Positions 50,595 to 59,848 are shown, numbered from the stretch's first letter. The stretch is DNA of 64,000 nt from Shewanella sp. HN-41 (GCF_000217915.1 NZ_AFOZ01000016.1:22079-86078); one strand, 5' to 3'. Translations and numbers: made by a program. The notes: generated by a model not told the origin, from the sequence alone.

Positions 50595-51602
50595 TCACAG
50601 GCGATCGAGTACCGCTTGGGTAAAGTCGGTCGTGCCATGGGTGCCGCCTAAATCGCGAGTGGTACGGTCGCCTTCTTCGATCACTGCAGATACCGCTTTA
50701 CGGATTTGCTCAGCTTTGTCAGCCATACCTAAATATTCCAGCATCTGGATAGAGGCTAAAATTACTGAGGTTGGGTTCGCGAGGTTTTTACCAGCGATAT
50801 CCGGTGCACTACCGTGAACGGCTTCGAAAATCGCAGCATCACGGCCGATGTTGGCGCCTGGCGCCATGCCTAAACCGCCCACTAAACCGGCACACAGATC
50901 CGATAAAATGTCACCAAACAGGTTGGTCGTCACGATCACATCGAAGTTTTCTGGGTTCATCACTAACTTCATGCATGTTGCATCGACGATCATTTCTTCA
51001 GTCTTGATGTCTGGGTAACGTAGGCTCACTTCACGGGCCACTTTCAGGAACAGGCCCGAAGTTGACTTCATGATGTTGGCTTTGTGCACGATAGTGACTT
51101 TCTTACGGTTTTCCTTGCGGGCAAGTTCGTAGGCAAATGTTGCAATTTGCTCTGCACCTTGGCGAGTGACGATACTGGTGGCTTCTGCCGTTAAACCATC
51201 GTCAGACACTTTTTGACCGTGACCAGAGTACATACCTTCGGTGTTTTCACGGACGGTAATGATATCGATATTCTCGTAACGGGCTTGAGTGCCTTTAAAA
51301 GACAGCACCGGGCGCACGTTAGCGTATAAGCCAAATTTCTTACGTAAGGTTACGTTGATAGAAGTAAAGCCTTCACCAACGGGGGTTGTCAGTGGACCTT
51401 TAAGGGTGATGCGGTTTTTTTCGATAAGCTCTAAAGTGCGTTGTGGAAGTAGTTCGCCTTGCTTCTCGAGCGCAGTTAGGCCGGCATCGGCAAATTCATA
51501 TTCAAAATCACAACCTGCTTTATCAAGAATTTTTAAGGCAGAATCAATAATACTTGGGCCAATTCCATCACCTGGAATTACGGTTATCGTTCTTTTTGAC
51601 AT
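50595..51602 (-). CDS. isocitrate/isopropylmalate dehydrogenase family protein, likely NAD-dependent isocitrate dehydrogenase
   Basis: 335 residues; short bacterial NAD-type member: VIPGDGIGPSIIDSALKIL, substrate-binding RENTEGMYSG and metal-site NLFGDILSDLCAGLVGGLG. Decarboxylating oxidation of isocitrate to 2-oxoglutarate is the likely role, separate from the larger Icd of the TCA cycle; homoisocitrate or isopropylmalate dehydrogenase are alternatives that cannot be excluded by eye. No leu genes are adjacent, which speaks against LeuB. Confidence 0.82.
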   Translation of the reverse strand: MSKRTITVIPGDGIGPSIIDSALKILDKAGCDFEYEFADAGLTALEKQGELLPQRTLELIEKNRITLKGPLTTPVGEGFTSINVTLRKKFGLYANVRPVLSFKGTQARYENIDIITVRENTEGMYSGHGQKVSDDGLTAEATSIVTRQGAEQIATFAYELARKENRKKVTIVHKANIMKSTSGLFLKVAREVSLRYPDIKTEEMIVDATCMKLVMNPENFDVIVTTNLFGDILSDLCAGLVGGLGMAPGANIGRDAAIFEAVHGSAPDIAGKNLANPTSVILASIQMLEYLGMADKAEQIRKAVSAVIEEGDRTTRDLGGTHGTTDFTQAVLDRL

Positions 51603-51856
51603 GGAGAAGTCCTTCCACGGTTCGTCGTTACTGCAATTGTCTGCCCCAGCGATAGCTGGGTAACATGACTATGAATTTGGTATTTTTTCTGGCTATTATT
51701 TTAACCATCTTTGGTCAAACTTCACAGGGAATAGTGAGCAATATCACGATTTTTTGTGTGGTATAACTTGTAAAAATACTGGGTTATAACGATGATGGAG
51801 AGCTAATGGTTAAAAAAGTCTACTTTAGTCTAACAAATATATAAAAGAGGAAGACA

Positions 51857-54673
51857 TTGAAGTTATTACCTATCACATCTTTGGTGCTGTTATCCCTCGG
51901 TATATTGCCTGTCGTGCAGGCAGAAACCAGCACTAAGCCGCTCACCCTCACAGACATAATGCACTTTGAGTCCCTCGAAAAACCAGTTATCGCTGACAAT
52001 GGTCAAGTGATTGCGGTCGAAGCTGCCCCAGACCGTGGCGATAGCCATGGTATAGTGAAGAATCTGCAAACGGGTCAAGACTTTCAAATTGGAGGCGGCT
52101 CGGATCCTATCGTGAGTCACACTGGTCGTTATGTGGCGATGGCCGTTAAACCCAGTTTGCTCAAAGTCGAAACCAGCGATGCCAAAGCCAAGAAAAAGCT
52201 CAAGGCCGATATGGTGCTGCTCGATACCCAAACCGGGACGCAAACAAAGTTCGAGCGGGTAAAGGAATTTGTCTTTAGTGACGATGGCGCGCATTTAGTG
52301 ATTTGGTTTGAAGCCGATGAAGAAGCCAAAAAGGACACTCAGGATAAGACCGAAGGCGCCGAGGACAAGCCCAAAGCCGAGAAGGTGAAGGTCGATAAGT
52401 TCGATCAAGGTCGCCGTTTGAGTCTAGTGAATTTGTCTTCGCCGTCGCAGCGTGTGGATGTGGAGCATGTGACCGCCTATCACTTCGATAAGGACAGTCG
52501 CCGCCTAGCATTAGCGGTGAATGATATCGAGGCAAAACAACATCAATTACAACTGATTGATTTAAAAAACTACAATCAATCAACGGCATTTGAATCTCAA
52601 ACCCAGCAAATCGGCGCAGTAGCACTTTCGAAAAATGGCCGCTGGCTGGCCTTTACTCAGGGAGATGCCGGTGAATTACCCTATGGCCGCAGTTATCAGT
52701 TATCGCTGGTCGATCTGCAATCGGGGAAATTGAGCAAAGCCCCTGAATCATCTGAGTGGAAACTCAATCGTTACACTAGCTTAAGTTTTTCCTCGGACAG
52801 CGAACGCTTGTTCTTCGGCCGAGTGCCACAGGTGAGTCAGCAATTTAGTTTGGCTAAAATTACCGAAGAAAGAGATCTGTTCGATGCCGATATTGTTACC
52901 GGTCAGCGCGGGCTTAAGGTGTGGCATGGTGATGATCCACGGATTAAACCAAATGAAATCAAGCAATATGAGGACGAACAAAAACGTACTTACCTTGCGG
53001 TATTGCATTTAGGCTCGAATAATCTAGTGCAGCTCGGGGATAAAACTGTACCCGATGTGATGATGTCGCAGCATAAGCGTTTTATGCTGGCGAGTTCTGA
53101 TTTGCCTTATCGTAAAATGGCAACCTGGGCGGGCTTTTACCAAGATTATTATCTTGTCGATCTTAATACGGGTCGTAAGGTGCCATTTTTGACACAACAG
53201 CCCAGTGATGAGCTGCCGAGTCTGTCGGGGAATGGTAAATATGTAGTTTATTATCAACAAGGTAACGTCTATCTCTATGATGTTGCACTGGGACGGCGCA
53301 CCAATCTGACTCAATCCTTAAGTGTCAGTTTTGCCGATGAAGACCATGATTACCCATCTAATGCACCAGGCTATGGTTTTGGCCCTTGGCTTAAGGATGA
53401 TGCGGGTTTCTTAGTCTATGACAAATACGATGTCTGGCAGTTTAATACTGAATCTAAGGCGGGTTTTGCGTTAACTGCGGGTCAAGGTCGCGTACAAAAA
53501 ATCCAATATCGTGTTGAAGGCTTAGTGGATAATCCCGATGCACCGACTGAACTTGCCTATAACGCCACTGTGTTACTCCACGGTTATAGTGATAAAACCA
53601 AGGCAGATGGTTTCTACCAAGCTACCTTAGGTGAAGCCGGCGTGAAGACGTTGATGCAAGGGGAGTATAAGCTGACCGTGCTTGGGCGCAGTAAAGACGC
53701 CGACACTATCGTGTTTTCTAAGGAGCGTTTCGACTTATTCCCTGATTTATATACGGCCAGCTATAACGCACCGCAAAATGCAGTTAAGCAAACTGATTTG
53801 GATAAACAGCGCCAAGCCTTTAATTGGGGCCAAGCCGAGTTAGTTCACTGGACTAATGGTGATGGTAAGCCATTAGATGGGGTGCTGATCAAACCGACCA
53901 ACTATCAAGTGGGGAAATGCGTTCCTGTATTGGTTTACTACTATCGCTTTATGACCGACAGACTGCATGCGTTCCCGCAGATGAAGGTCAATCACAGACC
54001 CAACTTCGCTTGGTATATCAATAATGGTTATGCGGTGTTCTTGCCCGATATTCGCTTCGATATTGGCTATCCTGGAGCCAGTTCGGTTCAAGCACTCACT
54101 TCAGGTGTGCAAAAGCTGATTGAGATGGGGATTGCCGATCCTGCAGCAGTTGGCTTGCAGGGACATTCTTGGAGTGGGTACCAAACGGCGTTTGCTATCA
54201 CTCAAACTAAGATGTTTAAGGCGGCGGTAGCAGGGGCGCCGGTTGCCAATATGACCAGCGCCTACAGCGGCATTCGCCATGGCACGGGTATTGCGCGTCA
54301 GTTTCAGTATGAAACAGGGCAGAGTCGTATTGGGGCAAGTTTGTTTGCTGCGCCACAAAAATACATTGAAAACTCACCGGTATTTTATGCAGATCGCATT
54401 CAAACGCCTTTGATGATCATGTTTGGTGATAAGGATGATGCTGTGCCTTGGGAGCAAGGGGTTGAAATGTACTTAGCTATGCGCCGTGCGGGTAAAGAGG
54501 TGGTGTTTTTGCAATATGAAGATGAACCGCATCACTTAAAGAAATACCCTAATAAGCTCGATTACAGCATTCGCATGATGCAATATTTCGACCATTATCT
54601 GAAAGGTAAACCCGCGCCAGCTTGGTTAAGCCAAGGCGAAGCCTATGTCGAATATAAAGCCGATGATGAGTAA
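51857..54673 (+). CDS. exported S9-family (prolyl oligopeptidase-like) serine peptidase
   Basis: 938 residues with a signal peptide (LLPITSLVLLSLGILPVVQA). A beta-propeller-like N-terminal part is followed by a C-terminal alpha/beta-hydrolase peptidase with nucleophile Ser in LQGHSWSGYQTAF, Asp in FGDKDDAVPWEQG and His in EDEPHHLKKYP. The nucleophile loop reads GHSWSG rather than the usual GxSxGG. The probable start is TTG at 51857, with AGAGG 5-10 bases upstream. A charged Asp/Lys/Glu insert lies near residues 145-185. The substrate is unknown. Confidence 0.85.
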   Translation: MKLLPITSLVLLSLGILPVVQAETSTKPLTLTDIMHFESLEKPVIADNGQVIAVEAAPDRGDSHGIVKNLQTGQDFQIGGGSDPIVSHTGRYVAMAVKPSLLKVETSDAKAKKKLKADMVLLDTQTGTQTKFERVKEFVFSDDGAHLVIWFEADEEAKKDTQDKTEGAEDKPKAEKVKVDKFDQGRRLSLVNLSSPSQRVDVEHVTAYHFDKDSRRLALAVNDIEAKQHQLQLIDLKNYNQSTAFESQTQQIGAVALSKNGRWLAFTQGDAGELPYGRSYQLSLVDLQSGKLSKAPESSEWKLNRYTSLSFSSDSERLFFGRVPQVSQQFSLAKITEERDLFDADIVTGQRGLKVWHGDDPRIKPNEIKQYEDEQKRTYLAVLHLGSNNLVQLGDKTVPDVMMSQHKRFMLASSDLPYRKMATWAGFYQDYYLVDLNTGRKVPFLTQQPSDELPSLSGNGKYVVYYQQGNVYLYDVALGRRTNLTQSLSVSFADEDHDYPSNAPGYGFGPWLKDDAGFLVYDKYDVWQFNTESKAGFALTAGQGRVQKIQYRVEGLVDNPDAPTELAYNATVLLHGYSDKTKADGFYQATLGEAGVKTLMQGEYKLTVLGRSKDADTIVFSKERFDLFPDLYTASYNAPQNAVKQTDLDKQRQAFNWGQAELVHWTNGDGKPLDGVLIKPTNYQVGKCVPVLVYYYRFMTDRLHAFPQMKVNHRPNFAWYINNGYAVFLPDIRFDIGYPGASSVQALTSGVQKLIEMGIADPAAVGLQGHSWSGYQTAFAITQTKMFKAAVAGAPVANMTSAYSGIRHGTGIARQFQYETGQSRIGASLFAAPQKYIENSPVFYADRIQTPLMIMFGDKDDAVPWEQGVEMYLAMRRAGKEVVFLQYEDEPHHLKKYPNKLDYSIRMMQYFDHYLKGKPAPAWLSQGEAYVEYKADDE

Positions 54674-54696
54674 CTCTCTATTTTAGCTTTACAAAT

Positions 54697-54724
54697 AAAA
54701 CGCCACCAGAAGGTGGCGTTTTTT
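54697..54724 (+). terminator. terminator after the S9 peptidase
   Basis: Stem AAAACGCCACC/GGTGGCGTTTT with loop AGAA and a following T run, ~25 bases beyond the stop. It marks the border between core genes and the cassette array. Confidence 0.9.
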
Positions 54725-54829
54725 ATGGCAATAAGGGGCAAGAGTTAGCTAATTGATAGCTTGTGCAGATAACTTTCTTTGGGACAAAAACGCATTAGAT
54801 CCCTAACACTCCTACATGTACTCTACATT

Positions 54830-55216
54830 TTAATCAACGACAGCCACGCCTGGTGGATAATAAGTAATTTCAAAACGAACACCATCAGGATCCTTCATGA
54901 ACAATGCTTTAACACCATCAAAGTCCTGTATTTCAGGAACAACAAAACCACTTTCTTTCATCTTTGTTTGTAAATCAGTCACAAACTCTGGTGAAGGAGC
55001 GGAAAATCCAATATGATTCATCCCTGCACCATATCTCTCATATTCGCTAGTTCCTTCTTTTGCCTGATTAAATTGAATAAAAAAACCTTCATTATCAGTC
55101 CAAACAAAATCACGTAATTTGTCAAAACCAATAAGTCCTAATAATTTTGTATAGTAAGGCATACTTTCTTTTAATGATTTAACCAAAATAGTAATGTGAT
55201 CGACTTTGAGTGACAT
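54830..55216 (-). CDS. VOC-family (glyoxalase/bleomycin-resistance-like) cassette protein
   Basis: 128 residues with the VOC pattern: VDHITILVKSLKESMPYYTK, AGMNHIGFSAPSPEFV and ALFMKDPDGVRFEITYYPPG with the metal-ligand Glu near the end. VOC proteins catalyse diverse metal-dependent reactions or bind toxic compounds; substrate unknown. The start at 55216 excludes the upstream frame, which runs through an attC site. Outermost cassette of the array. Confidence 0.85.
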   Translation of the reverse strand: MSLKVDHITILVKSLKESMPYYTKLLGLIGFDKLRDFVWTDNEGFFIQFNQAKEGTSEYERYGAGMNHIGFSAPSPEFVTDLQTKMKESGFVVPEIQDFDGVKALFMKDPDGVRFEITYYPPGVAVVD

Positions 55217-55232
55217 ATTATCTCCATTGCAA

Positions 55233-55325
55233 CGTAACGCTTTGCTCATTGGCTGCCGCAGCGTAGGCAGTCCAGTGGAAGCCACGCTTTTTGTGGCCGG
55301 AACAAAATTAAGCAACTTGTTAAAT
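55233..55325 (-). other. attC site (outermost)
   Basis: Outer cores CGTAACGC and CTTGTTAAAT. Inner arms include GCTTTGCTCA and TTAAGCAA; the middle holds GCTGCCGC...AGTGGAAGCCACGC structure. About 93 bases. Confidence 0.7.
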
Positions 55326-55331
55326 GCCATT

Positions 55332-55727
55332 TTACTCACGCCCTGCTTGTTGCCTGATTTTAGGTAATTGGATTTGTAGTAGCGCAAATACTGGCAATAA
55401 AGGTACAAACGCTAGCAAAGACTGCATTTGAAATGCCCAAAAGTAAATAAACCAACTTTGGAGAACAAATAGACCTAAAAGCTTTAACCAACGTGGAAAA
55501 AGCATTAAATCACCCATTGCTGCTAGTGGTAACCCAAAGCAAAGAGTACCCGCGCCATACAGCCATAAATTAAAGCTTGCGGAAGATTCAATCAATCCGA
55601 CATCTATGGCAATTCCAAATAAACATGGAACTAAAATAAGCAACAGAACAATAGTCACAAAGCGCTCATTGCTTCTATGCTTCTCTTGAGCCTTATTTTT
55701 TTCTGCAAGTTTCTCTAATACATCCAT
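55332..55727 (-). CDS. membrane protein of unknown function in a cassette
   Basis: 131 residues with about four hydrophobic segments (ERFVTIVLLLILVPCLFGIA, LWLYGAGTLCFGLPLAAMG, LLGLFVLQSWFIYFWAF, LLAFVPLLPVFALLQI) after a short charged N-terminus. No family recognised. Start ATG 55727 lies beside the attC core. Cassette number 10 from attI. Confidence 0.6.
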   Translation of the reverse strand: MDVLEKLAEKNKAQEKHRSNERFVTIVLLLILVPCLFGIAIDVGLIESSASFNLWLYGAGTLCFGLPLAAMGDLMLFPRWLKLLGLFVLQSWFIYFWAFQMQSLLAFVPLLPVFALLQIQLPKIRQQAGRE

Positions 55728-55731
55728 GGCA

Positions 55732-55799
55732 TTTAACGCCCCAATAATTTGCTGCAAGGAGCGCAGCGTATTGCAGTCAAATTGATTGCTTTGTTATAG
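55732..55799 (-). other. attC site
   Basis: Cores TTTAACG and GTTATAG with a short 68-base body that includes TTGCTGCAAGGAGCGCAGC. The stop codon of the 55794-56207 gene lies within the core. Confidence 0.7.
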
Positions 55800-56207
55800 G
55801 CGTGACCAATTAAGAACGCCGGTTTTATGGTTAAAAAAAACATAAATCGGATCACAATCGTCACCGCCAACCACAAGCTCTTTGCATGATTGGGAATATT
55901 TATACCCATCAATCTTTTCACCAAACATTTCAAGATGCGTCTCTTTTGTGGCTGCATCTCCAGAAGACAACTTCGGTGAGAGGCCACAAATCGCGTCTTG
56001 ACGTGATGACTGACCAAGTCCAAAAGTTAACGAAGATTCTTTTTTGTTAGAAGAGGCTATGACACTAAGGACAAAGTCTTGTTCTAAAACATTCAACGCC
56101 ACATTCTCTGGCACACCATCGCAATCAATATCTATTGAAAAGTTGTCGTTGTCTGCGACTGCGATAGTTGATAAGGCCAAAAAGGCAGATGCGATCAGTA
56201 TTTTCAT
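55794..56207 (-). CDS. small exported cassette protein
   Basis: 137 residues with a signal peptide (KILIASAFLALSTIAVA, then DNDNF). The mature part has two Cys pairs (DIDCDGVPEN, AICGLSPKL, SCKELVVGGDDCDPI) that may form disulfides in the periplasm. No family recognised. Start ATG 56207; upstream frame runs into an attC. Confidence 0.6.
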   Translation of the reverse strand: MKILIASAFLALSTIAVADNDNFSIDIDCDGVPENVALNVLEQDFVLSVIASSNKKESSLTFGLGQSSRQDAICGLSPKLSSGDAATKETHLEMFGEKIDGYKYSQSCKELVVGGDDCDPIYVFFNHKTGVLNWSRL

Positions 56208-56214
56208 TTTGAGC

Positions 56215-56307
56215 CTATAACACCCCAAACACGGGCGAGCGAAACAACGTGTAGCGAGTCCGTGCTGGCGCTTTTTAGCCAGCACAAAGTGCTTTGGCTT
56301 GTTAGGT
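56215..56307 (-). other. attC site
   Basis: Cores CTATAACACC and GTTAGGT; central inverted repeat GTGCTGGC..GCCAGCAC. 93 bases. Confidence 0.78.
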
Positions 56308-56871
56308 ATCTGTGGTGATTTCATCCCAAGGTAACCCGCAATAGCCAATTACATAATTAAAGCCATGGTGCCTCTCCATAACTATGCCAGAGTCTATATC
56401 TTTTGGTTTAGCTTTTTTATGTAAACGAGCATCCCTGACCTTCCAGTGCGCATCGAATACTTTTTCATATTCATCCTCGATCTCACATTCATTTCTTAAT
56501 TGACATTTCTGAATGAAATCGGAAGTGGATTTCATAAAGCAGGGTATTGCTTTTGACATGTGCACGAAATCGATTTGTTCATTCAAAGCGGGCAGTGCCA
56601 CTATTTTGTTGATACTCCAGAGCAAAGAAACTAAAGCTTCAGATCGCCAGGATATGTTTATGCAAGCTCTTTCATCTTTAGTATTTTTTGTGAAATCTAG
56701 TTCATAAGGTGAAAGTTCTTCCCATAAATTTTCGGATTTTAACCAGTCAAAAACGCGATTCTGGTCCTCACCAAAAACTACCTTTATGAGGGCTGTAAGG
56801 ACGATTGCGCGCCTGGCTATTTCTTGTGGAGATCGGTATTCGTCATCCTCAATTTGTTCTTCGACTGTCAT
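56302..56871 (-). CDS. DUF4272-like cassette protein
   Basis: 189 residues, no signal peptide. The opening RSPQEIARRAIVLTALIKV and the ISWRSEALVSLLWSIN segment match my memory of DUF4272 proteins, which often occur near toxins and immunity genes but have no established function. The stop lies in the attC core. Confidence 0.65.
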   Translation of the reverse strand: MTVEEQIEDDEYRSPQEIARRAIVLTALIKVVFGEDQNRVFDWLKSENLWEELSPYELDFTKNTKDERACINISWRSEALVSLLWSINKIVALPALNEQIDFVHMSKAIPCFMKSTSDFIQKCQLRNECEIEDEYEKVFDAHWKVRDARLHKKAKPKDIDSGIVMERHHGFNYVIGYCGLPWDEITTDT

Positions 56872-56888
56872 AATTATTCCTGAAGATA

Positions 56889-56992
56889 CCTAACGCTCCA
56901 GTCAATTGCGCAGAACACATAAATAAAGCGTATAAAAATTTAAAACCGCAACAGCAGTGATTAAATGCGTCAATTGCACTGGCTTGTTAGCT
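56889..56992 (-). other. attC site
   Basis: Cores CCTAACG and GTTAGCT, arms CAGTCAATTGCGCAG and GCGTCAATTGCACTG, and an AT-rich middle. 104 bases, the longest attC here. Confidence 0.75.
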
Positions 56993-57565
56993 TTCATTGT
57001 CAAAAGGGAAGGCTTTTTCTAGATATCCAATTTGCTTATTTAAAATCGGTTTTGAAATACGTAATATTAATGATTCCACATGCTTGGGGTAGTCAACCCA
57101 TTGTGAATCACCTACATCATAAGCTGAAATGTAACGTACAACTTCATGACGTTTTTCTGGTGATTTTTTTACACCAGTAGGAAACTTTACAGGTACATCT
57201 CTCCGAATCGCTGAATAGCATTCATCGAGTAATCTAGTAGCCTTACCGACATAAATTAAATTCGCAAATGCATCATAAAACGCATAAATACCCATTCTAT
57301 CCTCATAACCTTTGAATAGATTTCTTAACTGAGGTCTAACGTCACCCTTTGGTTCAAATTCTGCGTATTCGACAATAACTTTGAATTCTGGCACAAATAA
57401 TTTATGCATAATAAATTCAACTGTCTGTTTTTGTGGATGTTTAACACCAGTTATCCAATCGTGTAACTGTGTTTTTGTATATCCTGTTAGATCACTTGCT
57501 TGATCTAAATCGCCGCTGAAGTATTCATTGATCAAGTAATTAATCATTACATTTCTTTCTTCCAC
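56987..57565 (-). CDS. HTH plus GIY-YIG domain protein in a cassette
   Basis: 192 residues. Residues ~5-50 look like a helix-turn-helix (DLDQASDLTGYTKTQLHDWI). From ~90 there is a GIY-YIG domain: MGIYAFYDAFANLIYVGKAT, with Arg (ATRL), a later Glu (KHVESLIL) and Asn (PILNKQIG) at the places of catalytic residues. GIY-YIG enzymes cut DNA; here the HTH may bring it to a target. Alternative starts: GTG 57565 (GAGG 6 bases upstream) or ATG 57547. Function unknown, defence or mobile-element role possible. Confidence 0.7.
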   Translation of the reverse strand: MEERNVMINYLINEYFSGDLDQASDLTGYTKTQLHDWITGVKHPQKQTVEFIMHKLFVPEFKVIVEYAEFEPKGDVRPQLRNLFKGYEDRMGIYAFYDAFANLIYVGKATRLLDECYSAIRRDVPVKFPTGVKKSPEKRHEVVRYISAYDVGDSQWVDYPKHVESLILRISKPILNKQIGYLEKAFPFDNES

Positions 57566-57605
57566 AAACTACCTCGATTTATAAATTCAAAGCTATATTA
57601 GGAAA

Positions 57606-57683
57606 GCTAACGTTGTGATAACGGGCGCCGCATAGCGGCGTCCCAGCAACACGCAGTGGTGCGCGTTGATCAAATTGTTATGT
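57606..57683 (-). other. attC site
   Basis: Cores GCTAACG and GTTATGT with inner GTTGTGATAAC/GTTGATCAA-type arms and a GGGCGCCGC..GCGGCGTCC stem. 78 bases. Confidence 0.82.
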
Positions 57684-58046
57684 GCTTATCGCATCAGTAA
57701 ACGTTAATCGATTGCCAAAAGGATCTTTAATCGACATGTCGTTACTACCCCAAGGCATTACCTCTATTGAAAGGCGTGCGTTTTTATATATTTTCTTAGA
57801 GAGTTCAAGATGATAGCCTTCAATATCGTCAGTTTCGATTCTCATTGCAGCACCAGGGCAGCAATCACCGTGATGCTCAGAAAGATGAAGGATGCAATTA
57901 TCTCTGGACACTTGCATATATAAAGGTAAACCATCTTCGAACCTATGTTCCCAGTCAATTACAAAGCCAAGGTAATCGACGTAGAACTGCCTTGCTAAAT
58001 GCTCATCAAAGATTCTCAATATTGGTGTGGTTTTTCCTATTTTCAT
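57678..58046 (-). CDS. VOC-family cassette protein (bleomycin-resistance-like)
   Basis: 122 residues: ATPILRIFDEHLARQFYVDYLGF-like opening (visible as TPILRIFDEHLARQFYVDYL), ILHLSEHHGDCCPGAAMRIE and DMSIKDPFGNRLTFTD, a standard bleomycin-resistance/glyoxalase pattern. The target compound is unknown. ATG 58046 is favoured (AAGGA 8 bases upstream). Confidence 0.82.
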   Translation of the reverse strand: MKIGKTTPILRIFDEHLARQFYVDYLGFVIDWEHRFEDGLPLYMQVSRDNCILHLSEHHGDCCPGAAMRIETDDIEGYHLELSKKIYKNARLSIEVMPWGSNDMSIKDPFGNRLTFTDAIST

Positions 58047-58117
58047 TCTACGCATCCTTTTCTATCATTTTTTAACACTTCTACACTTTTCTGCGATGTT
58101 ACTCAGATGTCTACTGC

Positions 58118-58207
58118 ACATAACGTTTTGCTAAGGGGCTGGCGCTACGCGCCTGTCCCGCGGAGCCAGCTTTAGCTGGCGGAGTAGACTTGAGCAACTG
58201 GTTATGT
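58118..58207 (-). other. attC site
   Basis: Cores ACATAAC and GTTATGT, arms GTTTTGCTAAGG and CTTGAGCAAC, and an internal GCCAGC..GCTGGC hairpin. 90 bases. Confidence 0.82.
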
Positions 58208-58210
58208 GTT

Positions 58211-58579
58211 TTAGTAAATGGAGTATCCGACAGAGATCACCTGAAAGGTTTTCTCTTTCACTCTTAGGTTTACAACCAATCGACTCTTAAACAGGACTTC
58301 AATCGACTCTTCCCCATTTTGATAATGACGAGTAAGGTCAAGTATTGAATCCGTCGAGTCAGTCATCTCCAAACTCTCCACCAATTTCTCTGGTAACGTC
58401 CCCTTCGACTTCGCAAACGCTATGCCCATATGACGGACTTCGTACTGGTTGGCAACAACAAAATCTCGATCATTGTCACTAACAACGACGTCCGAGAATA
58501 CAGGTGCTCCGAAGGCCAGAAAAAATATCAGAGTAAGGTTTAAAGTGAATGATTTGATAACTACACCTCTAAGAAACAT
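58211..58579 (-). CDS. small exported cassette protein
   Basis: 122 residues with a signal-like hydrophobic stretch (FTLNLTLIFFLAFGAPVFS) after about 10 residues, then a mature part of unknown fold. The only ATG start (58579) lies inside the attC core. No family recognised. Confidence 0.55.
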   Translation of the reverse strand: MFLRGVVIKSFTLNLTLIFFLAFGAPVFSDVVVSDNDRDFVVANQYEVRHMGIAFAKSKGTLPEKLVESLEMTDSTDSILDLTRHYQNGEESIEVLFKSRLVVNLRVKEKTFQVISVGYSIY

Positions 58580-58633
58580 AACTATTAATTATGGGGCGGT
58601 TGAAAACCGTCCCACATTAATTTTTTGTTAGAT
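58576..58633 (-). other. attC site (short, VCR-like)
   Basis: 58 bases: cores CATAACT and GTTAGAT, inner arms ATTAATTAT/ATTAATTTT and a central GGCGGTTGAAAACCGTC hairpin. It separates the exported-protein cassette from the TIR/TPR pair. Confidence 0.8.
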
Positions 58634-59848
58634 TTGTGGCTTTGGCTTGTGTTGCTGGTAGGTTTCTATCTCCCAGCCTTCTGGTGATGACGATAAAAAC
58701 AATTGCTCATTTGTTTCTGCATCAGTAATATTTCCTAAATGGAAATGACAATTTGCTAATGTTGCATACATCCATTTTTTATCTTGACTTGTATCATCAA
58801 GGAATAATTTTTTGGTTATGTCAGAGATTATTTCTTTTCTAATGGTTTTAGATTGATACTTACAATATACCTGCTCTTCAACATCTGCAGATGCATTTGA
58901 TAAAACATCTAGGCATGAAGCGTAATTTTCACCAGTATAGTAATCACCAGAGATAATGTAGCCACGTTTATATGCGTTAATTGAAGATTTAAGTGTCTCA
59001 ATATCAGAGGTGGTACTATATATTCTTTTATATATGGCACCAGCTAATCCAAGAGTTTCTGGATCGTTGGTGTCCTCTTGGTTATATATTTTAGATAGAA
59101 TGGTTAGGGCACTGAGAAGAGATGTTTCTTTGCTTGGTAGTTCTGATTTATAAGTACATAAAGCGTGCTGCTGGATGAAATAATGCTCATCTGGTAAAAG
59201 ACTAGATGCTTTTTCCCATAACAATGCTGCATCTGCAAAATCATTTTTAGTCATCAATAACTTTGCTTTTTCTGAAACAGCAAAAACATGGCCTTCTTTT
59301 TCAGACAATTTTGATATAATTTGGTCATAGTCTGTTTGTGAGATTTGGTGTGGGTTTAGCCCTTCAAGGAAGGTAAAAAGAGGGCTATCGACAGGTTTTT
59401 GCTTTTCTATGTCAGTTATTAAGTTCAATAGTCTTTCTTGGCATTCTTTTGCCTCAGTTGCCCCAACATCATCACCTAGGTGGGTATAGATTAAAAACCT
59501 ATTATGATCAAGATCGAATGGTATTTTGCCATCTTTATCTTTTAAAATTATAGTGTAATTAGGTCTGGCTGCATGACGAATACCTAATTCATATAAAGCA
59601 TTAGGGTTTAATGTTGTTATATCTGCAATGACTAATTCAGCCTTAATTAGTAACGCATACATGCTTTTATCTATGAGCGATGAATCTTGGATCTCATCTG
59701 CGCGAATACTAATATAGCCAGCATTTTCTACAGCAGGCTTGATTATATTTAGATAGGTTTTATCTAAGTCATATGTTCGGCCTGTTGAATAGTCGGTCTT
59801 TTTTCCAAATCCCATTATTGTAAAACATAGTTTCTGCTTCATATTCAT
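58628..59848 (-). CDS. deoxyribosyltransferase-like plus TPR-like protein, partner of the TIR gene
   Basis: 406 residues. Residues ~5-140 resemble nucleoside 2-deoxyribosyltransferase/deoxyribohydrolase folds: ADEIQDSS, VIADITTLNPNALYELGIRHA with the candidate catalytic Glu in YELG. Residues ~190-400 are helical and repeat-like (KGHVFAVSEKAKLLMTKND, PETLGLAGAIYKRIYS), similar to the TPR-like domain annotated as MAP3K TRAFs-binding. The gene overlaps the TIR gene by four bases (ATGA), so the two are likely co-translated. Prediction: one module makes or consumes a nucleotide signal, the other senses it. Function untested. Confidence 0.72.
   Translation of the reverse strand: MNMKQKLCFTIMGFGKKTDYSTGRTYDLDKTYLNIIKPAVENAGYISIRADEIQDSSLIDKSMYALLIKAELVIADITTLNPNALYELGIRHAARPNYTIILKDKDGKIPFDLDHNRFLIYTHLGDDVGATEAKECQERLLNLITDIEKQKPVDSPLFTFLEGLNPHQISQTDYDQIISKLSEKEGHVFAVSEKAKLLMTKNDFADAALLWEKASSLLPDEHYFIQQHALCTYKSELPSKETSLLSALTILSKIYNQEDTNDPETLGLAGAIYKRIYSTTSDIETLKSSINAYKRGYIISGDYYTGENYASCLDVLSNASADVEEQVYCKYQSKTIRKEIISDITKKLFLDDTSQDKKWMYATLANCHFHLGNITDAETNEQLFLSSSPEGWEIETYQQHKPKPQI

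Noticed and set aside
54779..54829. CCTAACACTCC as an eleventh attC
   Set aside because: Only one core-like sequence and no matching partner or stem was found; at most a degenerate remnant.
54830..55408. Extended start of the outermost VOC gene to 55408
   Set aside because: The extra N-terminus is translated through an attC site and is not VOC-like; ATG 55216 gives a normal protein.
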